Positions 5,767 through 6,904 of a stretch of 6,904 nucleotides of DNA are shown in pieces; the first letter of the stretch is position 1; each line of letters opens with the position of its first letter. The translations under genes and the position numbers were made by a program. The DNA is from Planctomycetaceae bacterium. Lineage in GTDB: Bacteria; Planctomycetota; Planctomycetia; Pirellulales; JAEUIK01. Below the pieces are notes generated by a model. That model did not search any database, was not told the DNA's origin, and worked only from the letters and a program-made list of their open reading frames with translations. The DNA is taken from contig JAEUIK010000276.1 of the NCBI GenBank assembly GCA_016793185.1, forward strand, positions 1 to 6,904, written 5' to 3'.

Positions 5767-5899
5767 ACGCTCGGCCACACGCCAGACGAGTCGGGGACCT
5801 CAGGTCCCCAGAGCGGTTGGATCGCTCGAATACGTCGAACTGCATTCATCCTGCACATCGAGGCCGAGAGCGGTTCAGCTCCCCGGGCCTGAGGCCCGG
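5767..5899. repeat. 133-bp direct repeat, copy 2 (overlaps the end of the MutS-like gene)
   Basis: The second copy is separated from the first by only CCTTCAAG (5759-5766), giving a 141-bp period. Its hairpins are GGGGACCT/AGGTCCCC (5793-5809) and the full 10-bp CCCCGGGCCT/AGGCCCGGGG (5881-5890 and 5892-5901). The 25 nt at 5875-5899 lie inside the MutS-like coding region and include its stop. The near identity points to recent duplication or gene-conversion-like upkeep. Confidence 0.95.
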
Positions 5900-6904
5900 G
5901 GCTCGGGCGCTCGCGTCGATGGCTGCTCGGCCAGACCGACCATCTCGAGCAGCTTGAGGGCGTTGGTCGTGGTGGCCACCCCTGGGCGGAGCTGGTAATC
6001 GAACGTCATCCGCCGGCCGCCGGCGTCGTCGACAAACGACTCGCGAAAGTGGACCGGCTGCGCGGCGTCGGCCAGCTCAGCGCTGTGGGCGAGGTCCAGG
6101 TCGTGCGTCGAGATGGCGCCAATGGCCCCCTGCGCCAGCAAGTGCTTAAGCACCGTCCGCACGGCAATCTGCCGCTCGACGGTGTTGGTCCCCTGCAGGA
6201 TCTCGTCGAACAGGTAGAGGAGTCGCTGGCCGTGGCGGCCCTCGCCATCGCGGGCGGCATCGACCGCCTCCTTGAGCCGCTTGAGCTCGGCGAGGAAGAA
6301 CGAGACGCCATCTTCCAGCGAGTCTTGCACGCGCATGCTCGTGGCCAGCCTGAGCGGCGGCAGCGACAGGCTGGCGGCGCACACCGGGGCACCCGCCTGC
6401 GCCAGGACCACGTTGGTGCCAATCGCGCGCAGCAGAGTGCTTTTGCCCGACATGTTCGAGCCTGTCACCAGCAGAAACGAACCCGGCGGGCCGACGCTGA
6501 CATCGTTCGCAACGCGGGCGGCGTCGGCCAACAGCGGATGACCGAGCTGGCGCGCGGCGATAAGCGCTTCGCCTTCGGCCTCGGTGCGCACCAGCGGAAA
6601 CGTCCAGTCGGGCTGATCATGGGCCAGAGACGCGATTCCCGCCAGGGCCTCGAGGCGCCCCAGCGCCGCGAACCAGCGCGCGGCGTATTGTCCCGAGCGG
6701 GCTTGCCAGCGCTCGATTCGCACCAAGACGTGGAGATCCCACAGCGTCAGCGCCTGCACGACGCCGTAGACCATGGCCGAGAATCGCAGGTTGGCCAGGT
6801 CCATGATTCTGCCGAGATGCGCGAGTTCGGCGTGCGCGCCGCCGCCGAGCTCGACCAGCTCGTCGCGGAGCCGCGCCAGTTCCGGCGCGGCATGGGGCAT
6901 GCGC
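5875..6904 (-). CDS. MutS-family ATPase, C-terminal part (5' end beyond the window)
   Basis: The reading frame stays open to the right edge. The ATG at 6900 is probably internal, since about 140 residues of core-domain sequence precede the ATPase with no proper N-terminus; the gene is therefore partial. Counting from that methionine, the ATPase domain has Walker A GSNMSGKST (147-155), the signature-like SLEDGVSFFLAELKRLK (194-210), Walker B LLYLFDE (227-233; D232, E233) and the H-loop STHD (264-267). The upstream part (LWDLHVLVRIERWQARSGQYAARWF) resembles the MutS-related proteins of Bacteroidetes and planctomycetes. Those usually carry membrane helices and lack the mismatch-recognition domain, so this is unlikely to be the housekeeping mismatch-repair MutS. 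Its role is unknown; ATP-driven DNA or membrane work is inferred. The last residues after MVGL (AEQPSTRAPEPRASGPGS) look non-conserved, and the final eight codons come from the repeat. Confidence 0.88.
   Translation of the reverse strand, partial: RMPHAAPELARLRDELVELGGGAHAELAHLGRIMDLANLRFSAMVYGVVQALTLWDLHVLVRIERWQARSGQYAARWFAALGRLEALAGIASLAHDQPDWTFPLVRTEAEGEALIAARQLGHPLLADAARVANDVSVGPPGSFLLVTGSNMSGKSTLLRAIGTNVVLAQAGAPVCAASLSLPPLRLATSMRVQDSLEDGVSFFLAELKRLKEAVDAARDGEGRHGQRLLYLFDEILQGTNTVERQIAVRTVLKHLLAQGAIGAISTHDLDLAHSAELADAAQPVHFRESFVDDAGGRRMTFDYQLRPGVATTTNALKLLEMVGLAEQPSTRAPEPRASGPGS

Noticed and set aside
5391..5957. Open frames on both strands crossing the repeats, coding two 47-residue repeats (such as HARRVGDLRSPERL)
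   Set aside because: The 141-bp period is a multiple of three, so every frame repeats and stays open. The frames overlap the [2Fe-2S] and MutS-like genes and show no ribosome binding site or domain; they are almost surely not proteins.

Overview
This is a GC-rich, gene-dense bacterial chromosome segment. It most likely comes from a planctomycete (Pirellulales-like). That placement rests on the overall style: an ECF-type sigma factor followed by a membrane protein with an 'ELVAYLDGEL' start, a small [2Fe-2S] protein ending in a 'GKGTPPPGATP' tail, a lone transmembrane 'hypothetical' protein, and few strong Shine-Dalgarno sites. No rRNA, tRNA, CRISPR array, transposase or phage gene is visible.

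Layout. Positions 1-2428 carry three minus-strand genes, in transcription order: rlmN (1328-2428), a 183-nt GC-rich gap with no clear gene, an ECF sigma factor (509-1144), and 13 nt later its probable membrane-anchored anti-sigma partner, which runs off the left edge (1-495). Divergent from rlmN, on the plus strand, is a single-pass membrane protein of unknown function (2557-3222). It converges on a minus-strand nucleoside 2-deoxyribosyltransferase-like gene (3368-3838). The next divergent gap holds the best promoter in the window (3955-3982). It drives a plus-strand pair: an M20 peptidase-T-like metallohydrolase (4041-5279), then after 7 nt a BFD-type [2Fe-2S] protein (5287-5610). These converge on the C-terminal ATPase part of a MutS-family protein (5875 to the right edge).

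How the genes relate. The sigma and anti-sigma genes look like one regulatory unit. RlmN is housekeeping (ribosome and tRNA methylation). The peptidase and [2Fe-2S] gene look co-transcribed, but no shared pathway is evident. The other genes look like independent single-gene units.

The most unusual material is non-coding. Both convergent gaps contain short, very GC-rich palindromes with a CCTSAGG centre. The second gap holds a 133-bp element in two direct copies, 141 bp apart and 132/133 identical. Each copy has two strong hairpins and a cloverleaf-like folding potential. The second copy also supplies the last eight codons of the MutS-like gene. I see no defence system or other clearly new multi-gene system; the repeat family is the best candidate for something undescribed.
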